Shown here piece after piece: positions 1-5,152 of a DNA stretch of 6,194 bases (the first letter of the stretch is position 1; every line of letters starts with the position of its first letter). The notes beneath the pieces are model-generated. The model saw only the letters and a program-made list of their open reading frames with translations, ran no database searches and was not told where the DNA came from. The stretch is from Tissierellia bacterium (GTDB lineage: Bacteria; Bacillota; Clostridia; Tissierellales; Tepidimicrobiaceae): the NCBI GenBank assembly GCA_012798935.1, contig JAAZMG010000144.1, forward strand, positions 1 to 6,194, read 5' to 3'. The translations under genes were made by a program, and so were the position numbers.

Positions 1-69
1 AATATATTAAAGCAACCAATAAGAATTAAAGTAGCATAAAAAGTAAACTGATAGACTATTAAGTCTTAC

Positions 70-141
70 AGCTTAGAGGCGACTTGGGCACGCCCTGTTG
101 TTTACAACTGAATCCTGCGACTTTAGTCGTGGGAGGTTCAA
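70..141 (+). mobile_element. Right end of an IS200/IS605-family element (omega-RNA-like 3' end), partial or degenerate
   Basis: Bases 113-134 form a 9-pair hairpin (TCCTGCGAC, loop TTTA, GTCGTGGGA, with two G-T pairs), followed by GGTTCAA ending at 141. A terminal hairpin plus a TCAA cleavage site is the layout of IS200/IS605 right ends, and the TTCAA-terminated hairpin is also the 3' end of TnpB omega RNAs. Upstream, one frame reads EATWARPVVYN then TGA at 109-111, which resembles some TnpB C-termini. That frame carries stops at 37-39 and 49-54, so if it is tnpB only the tail remains. Nothing recognisable is seen in 1-69. The element end falls exactly where gamma-glutamyltransferase homology begins, consistent with insertion into that gene. 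The family call is good; whether the element is complete upstream cannot be seen. Confidence 0.7.
113..141 (+). ncRNA. 3' hairpin of a putative TnpB omega RNA
   Basis: The hairpin at 113-134 and the tail GGTTCAA have the form of the omega-RNA scaffold end. If this RNA is made, its guide would begin at 142 and read AGAACCTGATTTCCCA (142-157), which lies inside the gamma-glutamyltransferase remnant. The 5' part of the RNA, and any intact tnpB to serve it, are not in view, so activity is inference. Confidence 0.45.
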
Positions 142-313
142 AGAACCTGATTTCCCAAATTATATAGCTAAAAAATTAGATGAAATGGGACATGAACTAT
201 ATCCTCAAGTAGAAAGAGGTTCCTTTGGTAGAGGGCAGATAATAATAAAAGACAATGAAACCTTAATAGGTGGAACTGATCCAAGAGCAGATAGTACTGT
301 AGTAGCTTGGTAA
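142..313 (+). pseudogene. Gamma-glutamyltransferase, C-terminal fragment cut off by the insertion element
   Basis: The 56 codons before the TAA at 311-313 read EPDFPNYIAKKL, then a stretch with GHEL, GSFGRGQ and finally GGTDPRADSTVVAW. The GRGQ and GG-DPR-D motifs and the closing aromatic residue are characteristic of the very C-terminus of gamma-glutamyltransferase (small subunit side), an enzyme that cleaves or transfers the gamma-glutamyl group of glutathione. The family is normally about 500-580 residues, so only about a tenth is here. The catalytic Thr and the whole large subunit are missing. The frame stays open leftwards into the insertion-element end as far as a TTG at 98, but those residues are element sequence. 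The 5' part may lie beyond the element, outside the window. Family call is firm; non-function is inferred. Confidence 0.75.
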
Positions 314-320
314 AGATTAT

Positions 321-355
321 GACCTAGACAAATTAACCTTTGTCCGGGTCTTTTT
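321..355 (+). terminator. Rho-independent terminator after the gamma-glutamyltransferase fragment
   Basis: GACCTAGACAAA pairs with TTTGTCCGGGTC around a TTAACC loop (one A-C mismatch, one T-G pair), followed directly by TTTTT. It starts 7 bases after the stop codon at 311-313 and isolates the downstream operon from upstream transcription. Confidence 0.85.
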
Positions 356-357
356 AT

Positions 358-386
358 TTGACAAAAGTAAAAAATAGATATAAAAT
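358..386 (+). promoter_or_regulatory. Sigma-A-type promoter of the NifX/MinD operon
   Basis: The -35 TTGACA (358-363) and -10 TAAAAT (381-386) are separated by exactly 17 bases, giving an expected start near 392-394 and a leader of about 40 bases before the ATG at 433. The match is close to consensus, so strong repression or another control is likely if expression is conditional. Confidence 0.8.
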
Positions 387-390
387 TAAA

Positions 391-404
391 TTGGCATATG
401 CCAA
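391..404. promoter_or_regulatory. Perfect 14-bp palindrome at the expected +1 (operator candidate)
   Basis: TTGGCATATGCCAA is a perfect inverted repeat and covers the predicted transcription start, a classic place for a repressor site. The binding protein is unknown. The DUF134 protein encoded at 3269-3625 is the nearest candidate. A short mRNA hairpin is less likely because the palindrome has no loop. Confidence 0.5.
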
Positions 405-432
405 TAACTTTAAAACCATAGGAGGTTAGAGG

Positions 433-798
433 ATGAAAATTGCATTATCATCGGGGGAAAAAGATTTGAAAAGTTCTCTTGATTTAAGATTTGGAAGATG
501 TAGTTATTTCATAATCTATGATTTAGAAACAGAACAATTTAAAACAGTGGATAACAAAGGGCAAAGCTCTAGTGGAGGGGCAGGGATTGCTGCAGCTCAG
601 CAACTAATAGATGAATCTGTAGAAGCTGTTATTACTGGAAATGTAGGACCTAATGCCTATGAACTACTTAATAGTTCCAATATAAAGATATATAAAGGCG
701 ACTGTATTCCCTGTAAAGATTTAATAAAATTCCTTAAAGAAGGAAAATTAACAGAAATTAAAGAAGCTGGGCCAGCTCATCATGGAGGAGGTAGATAG
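433..798 (+). CDS. NifX/NafY-type (dinitrogenase Fe-Mo cofactor family) protein, first copy
   Basis: The 121-residue product starts MKIALSSGEKDL and has the fold signature of the PF02579 family: an RFGRCSYF segment (residues 19-26), a glycine-rich GGAGIAAAQQL helix start (48-58) and an AVITGNVGPNAY strand-turn (65-76). These small proteins bind or carry metal-sulfur clusters (NifX, NafY, the NifB C-terminus, orange protein). Possible ligands are C23, the C91-x2-C94 pair and the HHGGG tail. The start ATG has AGGAGG at 420-425 ahead of it. The stop is directly followed by the ATG of the first MinD-type ATPase, so the two are probably translationally coupled. No nif structural genes are in view, so a nitrogenase role is not supported; carriage of another metal cluster is inferred. 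Confidence 0.85.
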   Translation: MKIALSSGEKDLKSSLDLRFGRCSYFIIYDLETEQFKTVDNKGQSSSGGAGIAAAQQLIDESVEAVITGNVGPNAYELLNSSNIKIYKGDCIPCKDLIKFLKEGKLTEIKEAGPAHHGGGR

Positions 799-1626
799 AT
801 GAATATAGCAGTACTAAGTGGAAAAGGTGGAACAGGTAAGACTACGATTTCCACTAATCTATCTCTTTTGCTAAAAGCTAACTATATTGATTGCGATGTA
901 GAGGAACCTAATGGATTTATATTTTTAAAACCAGAAAAAACTCTAGAAAAGGAAGTAGAAATAGAAGTTCCTGAAATAGACAAAGAAAAGTGCATATTAT
1001 GTGGAGATTGTGTTACCACTTGTAAATTCAATGCCCTAGCAAAGAGTAAAGATAGGATTATACTATTTGATAAATTATGCCATAGCTGTGGAGCCTGTGA
1101 ATTAGCTTGCCCTAGTGGAGCAATAGAATATATTAAAAGGGCTACAGGAATAATTGAAGAAGGCAAAAAGGATAAAATATTATGCAAAAGAGGAATGTTA
1201 AATATTGGAGAACCTATGGCAGTACCAATTTTAAAGGAACTATTAAAAGACCTTCCTAAAGAAGATACAAATATATTAGACAGTCCTCCAGGAACTTCAT
1301 GTAATGTGGTAAATACCCTTCATTACGCAGATAAAGCTATTTTGGTTACAGAACCTACAGCTTTTGGACTTCATGATTTAAAGATGGCTGTAGAGTTGGT
1401 TAGAGGTTTTAATATTCCTTTTGGGTTAATTATCAATAAATATGATGAAAAAAATCAATATTTAAAAGAATATATAGAGGAGGAAAAGCTTACTTTATTA
1501 GGAACCATCCCCTATAAAAGAGAGATAGCAGAAAGCTACTCAAAAGGTGAAACCCTAATAGACATAGTAGAATACAAAGAAGCATTCCAAAAGATTATAG
1601 AAAACATAGAGGAGGTGCTCTTGTGA
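799..1626 (+). CDS. MinD-superfamily ATPase with inserted 2x[4Fe-4S] ferredoxin domain, first copy
   Basis: The 275-residue protein opens with a deviant Walker A motif GKGGTGKTT (residues 8-16). YIDCDVEEPN follows at 29-38 and a DSPPG Walker B/switch II at 161-165. Inserted between them is an 8-Cys bacterial ferredoxin unit: C65, C68, C71, C75 and C94, C97, C100, C104, each set in CxxCxxCxxxC spacing. This is the COG1149 architecture, a cytoplasmic P-loop ATPase of the MinD/Mrp/NifH class carrying two [4Fe-4S] clusters. No membrane segment is seen. It begins right after the stop of the NifX-type gene with GGAGGAGG at 784-791 as its ribosome binding site, and it overlaps the next ATPase by 4 bases. 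Likely work is nucleotide-driven assembly, transfer or reduction of a cluster held by the NifX-type partners. Family assignment is firm; the job is inferred. Confidence 0.92.
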   Translation: MNIAVLSGKGGTGKTTISTNLSLLLKANYIDCDVEEPNGFIFLKPEKTLEKEVEIEVPEIDKEKCILCGDCVTTCKFNALAKSKDRIILFDKLCHSCGACELACPSGAIEYIKRATGIIEEGKKDKILCKRGMLNIGEPMAVPILKELLKDLPKEDTNILDSPPGTSCNVVNTLHYADKAILVTEPTAFGLHDLKMAVELVRGFNIPFGLIINKYDEKNQYLKEYIEEEKLTLLGTIPYKREIAESYSKGETLIDIVEYKEAFQKIIENIEEVLL

Positions 1627-2489
1627 GATTAGGCATAATCAGTGGCAAAGGAGGAACAGGTAAAACCACCATTGCTGTATCCATTGCAGAGTTAGAAAAA
1701 GCCTCTATAAGAGTAGATGCAGATGTAGATGCTTCTAATATGTATCTATATTATGATGGATGGGACATAGATAAAGAATATTTTTTTGGGAATGATATAG
1801 CTTCAGTAGATAAAGACCTATGTATTGAATGTGGTAAATGTAATGAAGTTTGTAGATTTGATGCTATTAATATGGGAGATGTTAATCCATTAAAGTGTGA
1901 AGGTTGTGGAGCTTGTACATTGGTTTGTCCTAATGAAGCAATAGGCCTTGTAGAACAAAAAACAGCAGAGATATATACTACAGAAATTCCTAATGGGAAA
2001 ATTTTTAGAGCAGATATGGAAATAGGTGGAGATGGATCAGGGCTTTTAGTATCTCGTCTTAGAAAAAAAGCAGAAAAATATGAAACTAATTCCAATCTTA
2101 CTATATTAGACGGTTCTCCAGGAATTGGCTGTCCAGTTATAGCTTCTATTACCAACAATGACAAGGTACTCATTGTTACAGAGCCTACTAAATCAGGATT
2201 AGAAGATTTTATTAGAGTATTTAAATTGGCAGAGCATTTTAATATATCTGCTTTAGCATGTATAAACAAATACGATATAAATGAAGAAGTAACCAATGAA
2301 GTAGAAGAGTATTGTAAAGATAAGGAAATACCTTTAGTAGGGAAGATTCCCTATGATGAAATGGTAGTTAAATCCATAAATGATTTAAAGCCTATAATAT
2401 ACTATGAAAATAGCAAAGCTAATCATGCCATAAGAGAGATGTGGAAAGAAATAAAAGAAAATTATGTTAATATGAGGGAGGAATTTTAA
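1623..2489 (+). CDS. MinD-superfamily ATPase with inserted 2x[4Fe-4S] ferredoxin domain, second copy
   Basis: The 288-residue paralogue of the preceding gene shows Walker A GKGGTGKTT at 8-16, RVDADVDASN at 30-39, and ferredoxin cysteines C67, C70, C73, C77 and C92, C95, C98, C102. The Walker B-like motif is DGSPG at 163-167, where the first copy has DSPPG. The start is GTG at 1623, inside the GTGA overlap with the preceding stop, with GAGGAGGTG just upstream, so translation is coupled. The two paralogues have clearly diverged while keeping every nucleotide and cluster ligand. This suggests a heterodimer or two successive steps rather than redundancy, which is inference. The stop codon shares one base with the next start. 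Confidence 0.92.
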   Translation: MRLGIISGKGGTGKTTIAVSIAELEKASIRVDADVDASNMYLYYDGWDIDKEYFFGNDIASVDKDLCIECGKCNEVCRFDAINMGDVNPLKCEGCGACTLVCPNEAIGLVEQKTAEIYTTEIPNGKIFRADMEIGGDGSGLLVSRLRKKAEKYETNSNLTILDGSPGIGCPVIASITNNDKVLIVTEPTKSGLEDFIRVFKLAEHFNISALACINKYDINEEVTNEVEEYCKDKEIPLVGKIPYDEMVVKSINDLKPIIYYENSKANHAIREMWKEIKENYVNMREEF

Positions 2490-2845
2490 TGAAAATAGCA
2501 ATTGCATCGGAAGGAAAAAAAGTAAGTGGTCATTTTGGACATTGTGAAGGATTTACTATGTATGAAGTAGAAGGAGATAAGGTTTTAAGTAGTGAATTTA
2601 TACCAAATCCAGGCCATAAACCTGGGTTTCTTCCAGTTTTCTTAAAGGAAAAAGGTGCTGATGTAATAATATCGGGGGGAATGGGAGGAACAGCTCAACA
2701 GTTATTTGATGATAACGGAATCCAAGTAGTTGTAGGAGCAGAAGGAGACTGTGATGGTGTAGTAGAGGATTATTTAAATGGAAAACTAAAATCCACTGGT
2801 TCAGTATGTGAAGAACATGCTCATGAAGGACATTGTGGAAAATAG
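2489..2845 (+). CDS. NifX/NafY-type (dinitrogenase Fe-Mo cofactor family) protein, second copy
   Basis: The 118-residue product begins MKIAIASEGKKVSGHFGHCEGF. The SGHFGHCxGF signature (13-22) is typical of this family, followed by VIISGGMGGTAQQLF (59-73) and a GDCDGVVEDYLNGKL helix region (86-100). It is more ligand-rich than the first copy: H15, H18, C19, C88 and a tail with C107, H110, H112, H115 and C116, a plausible metal-binding end. The start overlaps the previous stop by one base (TAATG) and has GGGAGGA upstream at 2475-2481. It is the last gene of the four-gene operon, ahead of a terminator. A cluster-carrier role is inferred from the family; the metal is not known. Confidence 0.88.
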   Translation: MKIAIASEGKKVSGHFGHCEGFTMYEVEGDKVLSSEFIPNPGHKPGFLPVFLKEKGADVIISGGMGGTAQQLFDDNGIQVVVGAEGDCDGVVEDYLNGKLKSTGSVCEEHAHEGHCGK

Positions 2846-2853
2846 AAATATAA

Positions 2854-2883
2854 AAGGCTAATCCGAAAGGGTTAGTCTTTTTT
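2854..2883 (+). terminator. Rho-independent terminator ending the NifX/MinD operon
   Basis: AAGGCTAATCC and GGGTTAGTCTT form an 11-pair stem (two G-T pairs) closed by a GAAA tetraloop, followed by a T run to 2883. It begins 8 bases after the stop codon. Confidence 0.92.
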
Positions 2884-2893
2884 AAAATAGTTA

Positions 2894-2922
2894 TTGACAT
2901 ATACCCGAAACCATGTTATTAT
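2894..2922 (+). promoter_or_regulatory. Sigma-A-type promoter of the DUF5320 gene
   Basis: The -35 TTGACA (2894-2899) and -10 TATTAT (2917-2922) are 17 bases apart. The expected start is near 2929, about 35 bases before the ATG at 2965. The -10 sits inside an 11-bp palindrome, GTTATTATAAC (2915-2925). Confidence 0.82.
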
Positions 2923-2943
2923 AACCATAGTGAACATATACCC
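2897..2943. repeat. Two identical ACATATACCC direct repeats flanking the DUF5320 promoter core
   Basis: ACATATACCC occurs at 2897-2906, overlapping the -35, and again at 2934-2943, just past the expected transcription start. The copies are 37 bases apart. Sites bracketing a strong promoter suggest a repressor binding on both sides. The regulator is not known; the DUF134 protein encoded nearby is the candidate. Confidence 0.45.
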
Positions 2944-2964
2944 ATAATAAAAGGAGGTGGAACT

Positions 2965-3198
2965 ATGCCAAGGAGAAATGGTATGGGTCCTATGGGAATG
3001 GGGCCAATGACAGGAAGAGGAATGGGATTTTGTAGACCTAGAGTATATGGCTATGAAAGAAGAATGGGAAGATTTACCCCATGGGTAGAACATCCTATTA
3101 GTGCGGAAGATGAAAAGAACTTCCTTAAAAATGAAAAAGCAGCTTTAGAAACAAGATTAAATGAAATAGAAAAAATATTAGAAAATTTTGAAGAATAA
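2965..3198 (+). CDS. DUF5320 small protein
   Basis: The 77-residue protein has two halves. Residues 1-23 are a Gly/Met/Arg-rich segment, MPRRNGMGPMGMGPMTGRGM with a closing FC, in which GPMGMGPMTGRG is the DUF5320 hallmark. Residues 45-77 are a charged, probably helical or coiled-coil tail (SAEDEKNFLKNEKAALETRL onward). It carries a single Cys (C23). GGAGGTGG (2953-2960) sets the ATG. The family has no established function but recurs beside NifX-type and MinD-type genes. A partner or scaffold role in the same module is therefore inferred from context. It has its own promoter and terminator, so it is a separate transcription unit from the upstream operon and can be expressed in a different ratio. 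Confidence 0.85.
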   Translation: MPRRNGMGPMGMGPMTGRGMGFCRPRVYGYERRMGRFTPWVEHPISAEDEKNFLKNEKAALETRLNEIEKILENFEE

Positions 3199-3228
3199 TA
3201 AAAGGATGGGTAGCCATCCTTTTATTAT
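3195..3228. terminator. Perfect 15-bp stem terminator after the DUF5320 gene
   Basis: ATAATAAAAGGATGG (3195-3209) and CCATCCTTTTATTAT (3214-3228) pair without mismatch around a GTAG loop. The A-rich and T-rich flanks are part of the stem, so it could act in both directions. The left arm contains the stop codon at 3196-3198. Confidence 0.85.
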
Positions 3229-3229
3229 G

Positions 3230-3242
3230 GTATATAATATAC
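3230..3242. promoter_or_regulatory. -10 element of the DUF134 gene inside a 13-bp palindrome
   Basis: GTATATAATATAC is an inverted repeat with 6-bp arms around a central A. It contains TATAAT (3233-3238), 30 bases before the ATG at 3269. No good -35 lies 16-18 bases upstream, because that space is filled by the preceding terminator stem. The gene may be weakly transcribed, need an activator, or rely on readthrough. A palindrome over the -10 fits autoregulation. Confidence 0.45.
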
Positions 3243-3268
3243 AATAGATATTGAAGGGAGTTGATAAA

Positions 3269-3625
3269 ATGGCTAGGCCAAGAAAAAGAAGAAGGGTTTG
3301 TGGGCTTCCAAATGTAAAAGCATTTGGTCCACTAAATGGAAATATTAAAGATGAGGTTCCAATTATTCTGTCTGTAGAAGAATTTGAAGTAATCCGTTTT
3401 ATAGACTTAGAAGGTTTGGAGCAAGAGCAATGTGCAGAAAGGATGGATGTAGCTCGTTCTACAATTCAAAGAATGTATACAGAAGCGAAAAAAAAGGTTG
3501 CAGATAGTATAGTAAATGGTAAGGTATTGAGGATAGAAGGTGGCGACTATATACTATGTGAAATAGATAGAGAACAATGTCCTTCATGTGGTAGAGGACG
3601 ACATAGGCATGGCGACAGTATATAG
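3269..3625 (+). CDS. DUF134/UPF0251 helix-turn-helix DNA-binding protein
   Basis: From the ATG at 3269 the protein is 118 residues and opens with MARPRKRRRVCGLPNVKAFG, the family signature. Residues 36-71 (SVEEFEVIRFIDLEGLEQEQ then CAERMDVARSTIQRMY) form a sigma-70 region 4-like helix-turn-helix with the recognition helix around 60-71. The C-terminus has CPSCGRGRHRHG (104-115), a possible metal site. The frame is open upstream to a TTG at 3251, but that codon abuts AAGGGAG (3253-3259), the ribosome binding site for the ATG, so the shorter start is chosen. These proteins are commonly encoded next to NifX-type and MinD-type genes. A role as transcriptional regulator of this module is inferred, with C104/C107 possibly sensing metal or redox state. 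Confidence 0.88.
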   Translation: MARPRKRRRVCGLPNVKAFGPLNGNIKDEVPIILSVEEFEVIRFIDLEGLEQEQCAERMDVARSTIQRMYTEAKKKVADSIVNGKVLRIEGGDYILCEIDREQCPSCGRGRHRHGDSI

Positions 3626-3846
3626 GAATATAAAAATCCCTTACATATTCATTTTAAATGTGAAAATTGTATTGATAAAGAGAGATGATGAGAGGAAATT
3701 AAAATGTTTTAAAAAGGTAGAAATGCAGGTATATGGGTTAATACTTTATCTTTCAAAATATAAAGGGATCGAGCTTGAGTATCTATTTTAAAGAACTTAA
3801 GACTGATCCCTTGTTCGTGAAGTTAATCTAAAATAACCTGAATTTG
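3626..3846. other. Convergent intergenic stretch without a convincing gene
   Basis: This lies between the plus-strand DUF134 gene and the minus-strand small protein gene. A plus frame is open to a stop at 3789-3791 but has no ribosome binding site and overlaps the DUF134 gene. Its last segment (residues QVYGLILYLSKYKGIELEYL) could be decayed protein sequence of unknown origin. The only clear structure is the inverted repeat at 3763-3812. Confidence 0.5.
3763..3812. repeat. Long inverted repeat, possible bidirectional terminator or element remnant
   Basis: AAGGGATC (3763-3770) pairs with GATCCCTT (3805-3812). After a symmetrical 3-base internal loop, CTTGAGT (3774-3780) pairs with ACTTAAG (3795-3801) with one G-T. 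The position between convergent genes suits a shared terminator, but neither side has a clean T run (the minus side reads TTTATATTTT). Confidence 0.45.
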
Positions 3847-3972
3847 CTACTCCTTATCCTTATTATCTTTTTTTTCTCCTTGTATTTTATCTTCTTCTAC
3901 TATTTCTATACAACAACATGATTTCTTTTTCTTAAATAAATCAGAAAGAGTAGTCTTCTTTTTTTTAGCCAT
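3847..3972 (-). CDS. 41-residue Lys-rich small protein with a Cys-Cys-Cys motif, downstream of the permease
   Basis: The minus strand reads MAKKKKTTLSDLFKKKKSCC for the first 20 residues, then C21, IEIVEE and a charged tail ending DKE before TAG. A strong GGGAGGTGA lies 5 bases before the ATG, and the start is only 14 bases after the permease stop, so it belongs to the arsR-permease operon. Three consecutive Cys (19-21) followed by IEIVEE suggest soft-metal or arsenite binding, for example delivery to the permease; this is inference. There is no signal peptide or membrane segment. I do not recognise a named family. Support for it being real comes from the ribosome binding site, the operon position and the Cys cluster; its short length is the main doubt. 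Confidence 0.72.
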   Translation of the reverse strand: MAKKKKTTLSDLFKKKKSCCCIEIVEEDKIQGEKKDNKDKE

Positions 3973-3986
3973 ATTGTCACCTCCCA

Positions 3987-4783
3987 CTACATAATTATAT
4001 TAAATACATACCCTGTAATGATTGCTACTGTAAATATGGAAAGAACAAAGGCAATCATCATCTTCTTTTTAAATATGGAACCTAATAATGAAAGTTCAGG
4101 AATACTTGCTCCAGCGCCGCCAATAATAAGTGCAATCATAGTTCCATAGCCGACACCCTTATCAATAAGTATTCTTGCGATAGGTATCATTGTTTCTGTT
4201 CTTATATACATTGGAATACCTGTTTAAATAGGATTAATGAATCGAAAAAAGCGTATTTAAAAGCTGCTTTATTTTTTTGTAAAAAAGTGCCTTCAAAGTT
4301 TTCGTATACTATTTCATCATCTTCTTCACCTTTAATGCTTACATTTTTGACTTCCCCTTCAAAACCAAGCTTATCAAGTAACAGCCCAATTATAACTGCA
4401 AATATAAAAGTAAAAACAGTATAGAGAATAGTTGCTTTTAACCCGAAAAATGTTAAGAATAATGCTATAATAGCAGGATTTAATATAGGTGATGTTAATA
4501 GGAATGATATAGTTCCTGAAAAAGGAGCTCCACTTTTTAACAGTCCTACTAAAATAGGAACGGTAGAGCAAGAACAAAAAGGTGTTACAGCTCCTAGAAC
4601 AGCTCCTAATATACTATTTAAACCTTTTCTAGGCGTAGTAAGTATTCTTTTGATCTTATCCTTAGACAAATAGATTTGAATAAGAGCTACAAGAAAACTA
4701 ATTCCAATAAAAAGTAATATTAATTCTCCCATAAGAAATAGAAACATCTTTCCTACTTTTGTTAAACTACTCATCTGAAACAT
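3987..4783 (-). pseudogene. ArsP_1/DUF318 CSCS permease, broken by an internal deletion with frameshift
   Basis: The 5' part (4783 to 4202, 193 codons) encodes hydrophobic segments around residues 13-37, 52-80, 90-113 and 117-137. It has the family motif TPFCSCSTVPI (67-77), then a charged cytoplasmic stretch and FFDSLILFKQVFQ, where the frame hits TAA at 4204-4202. The rest continues in another frame: GIPMYIRTETMIPIARIL, then ALIIGGAGASIPE and a final hydrophobic helix ending at TAG 3987. In intact homologues the two parts are joined by an extra membrane segment and loop (of the LLIGIxIGAxIxGFxP type), absent here. Loss of several dozen residues plus a frame change is therefore inferred, at about 4218-4226. 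The family exports trivalent (organo)arsenicals or related substrates. The start ATG overlaps arsR by 17 bases and follows AGGGGAG. Transport function is probably lost. Confidence 0.82.
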
Positions 4784-5078
4784 TATCTTTCCACTCCCCT
4801 TTATTTATGTTTTTAAAAATATCCATCAACATAGGATACATTTCATTAGACTTGTTAATTGAATAATAATTCCAGACAGCTACTTGCTTTTTATTGATTA
4901 TATTGGCTTCAGTTAATATTTTTAGATGATAGGACATACTTGATTGACCCACATTAAAAAAATCGCATATATGGCATACACATCTTTCACCATTTATATA
5001 TAGATATAAAAGTATTTTTAGACGAAATTCATCTGAGATTGCAGCGAAATCAGTAGCATATTGGTTTAATATTTCCAT
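4767..5078 (-). CDS. arsR: ArsR-family metalloregulatory repressor with three-Cys As(III) site
   Basis: The 103-residue winged-helix protein has the core AAISDEFRLKILLYLYINGE, then the metal motif RCVCHICDFF, and a recognition segment GQSSMSYHLKILTEANII followed by a wing KKQVAVWNYYSI. Cys33, Cys35 and Cys38 reproduce the CVCxxC spacing of the classical ArsR arsenite/antimonite site in the alpha-3 helix. Metalloid binding would release DNA. It is the first gene of the minus-strand operon, with AAGGTG 9 bases before the ATG, and its 3' end overlaps the permease start by 17 bases. Two ATCAA-N6-TTGAT sites lie between its promoter and start codon, as expected for autorepression. The family is certain; arsenite as inducer is inferred from the Cys pattern and neighbours. 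Confidence 0.92.
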   Translation of the reverse strand: MEILNQYATDFAAISDEFRLKILLYLYINGERCVCHICDFFNVGQSSMSYHLKILTEANIINKKQVAVWNYYSINKSNEMYPMLMDIFKNINKGEWKDNVSDE

Positions 5079-5100
5079 TGAGAATTCACCTTCTTTCTTA

Positions 5101-5142
5101 TATCAATAATATTTGATTAATATATCAAAAAAAATTGATATA
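5101..5142. promoter_or_regulatory. Two ArsR-type operators, ATCAA-N6-TTGAT, in helical register
   Basis: Site 1 is ATCAA (5102-5106), N6, TTGAT (5113-5117). Site 2 is TATATCAA (5121-5128), N6, TTGATATA (5135-5142), with perfect 8-bp arms. Both match the inverted repeat recognised by many SmtB/ArsR repressors. Half-site starts fall at 5102, 5113, 5124 and 5135, exactly 11 bases apart. The array lies between the minus-strand start site and the arsR ribosome binding site, so bound dimers would block early elongation or the promoter edge. Confidence 0.8.
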
Positions 5143-5152
5143 CCTATATATT

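Noticed and set aside
98..142. TTG-initiated start joining the insertion-element end to the gamma-glutamyltransferase tail as one small gene
   Set aside because: No ribosome binding site precedes the TTG, and the first 15 residues are translated element-end hairpin, not family sequence.
882..2296. Long minus-strand open frames opposite the two ATPase genes
   Set aside because: They mirror strongly supported plus-strand genes, lack ribosome binding sites and have no domain-like composition.
433..2845. A nitrogenase cofactor (nif) locus
   Set aside because: Only NifX-type domains are present; no nifH, nifD, nifK, nifB, nifE or nifN sequence is seen, and the ATPases are COG1149-type with ferredoxin inserts.
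3251..3268. Upstream TTG start adding six residues to the DUF134 protein
   Set aside because: The added codons overlap the AAGGGAG ribosome binding site, and family members begin at MARPRK.
3726..3737. GGTATATGGG as a further copy of the ATATACC motif
   Set aside because: It lies in the intergenic stretch with no promoter beside it, so it is probably a chance match in AT-rich DNA.
3588..3791. A 67-codon plus-strand open frame after DUF134
   Set aside because: It starts inside the DUF134 gene, has no ribosome binding site or recognisable domain, and is best read as chance or decayed sequence.
4374..4577. A minus-strand 67-codon frame inside the permease
   Set aside because: It is out of frame with the CSCS permease and has no start signal or family features.
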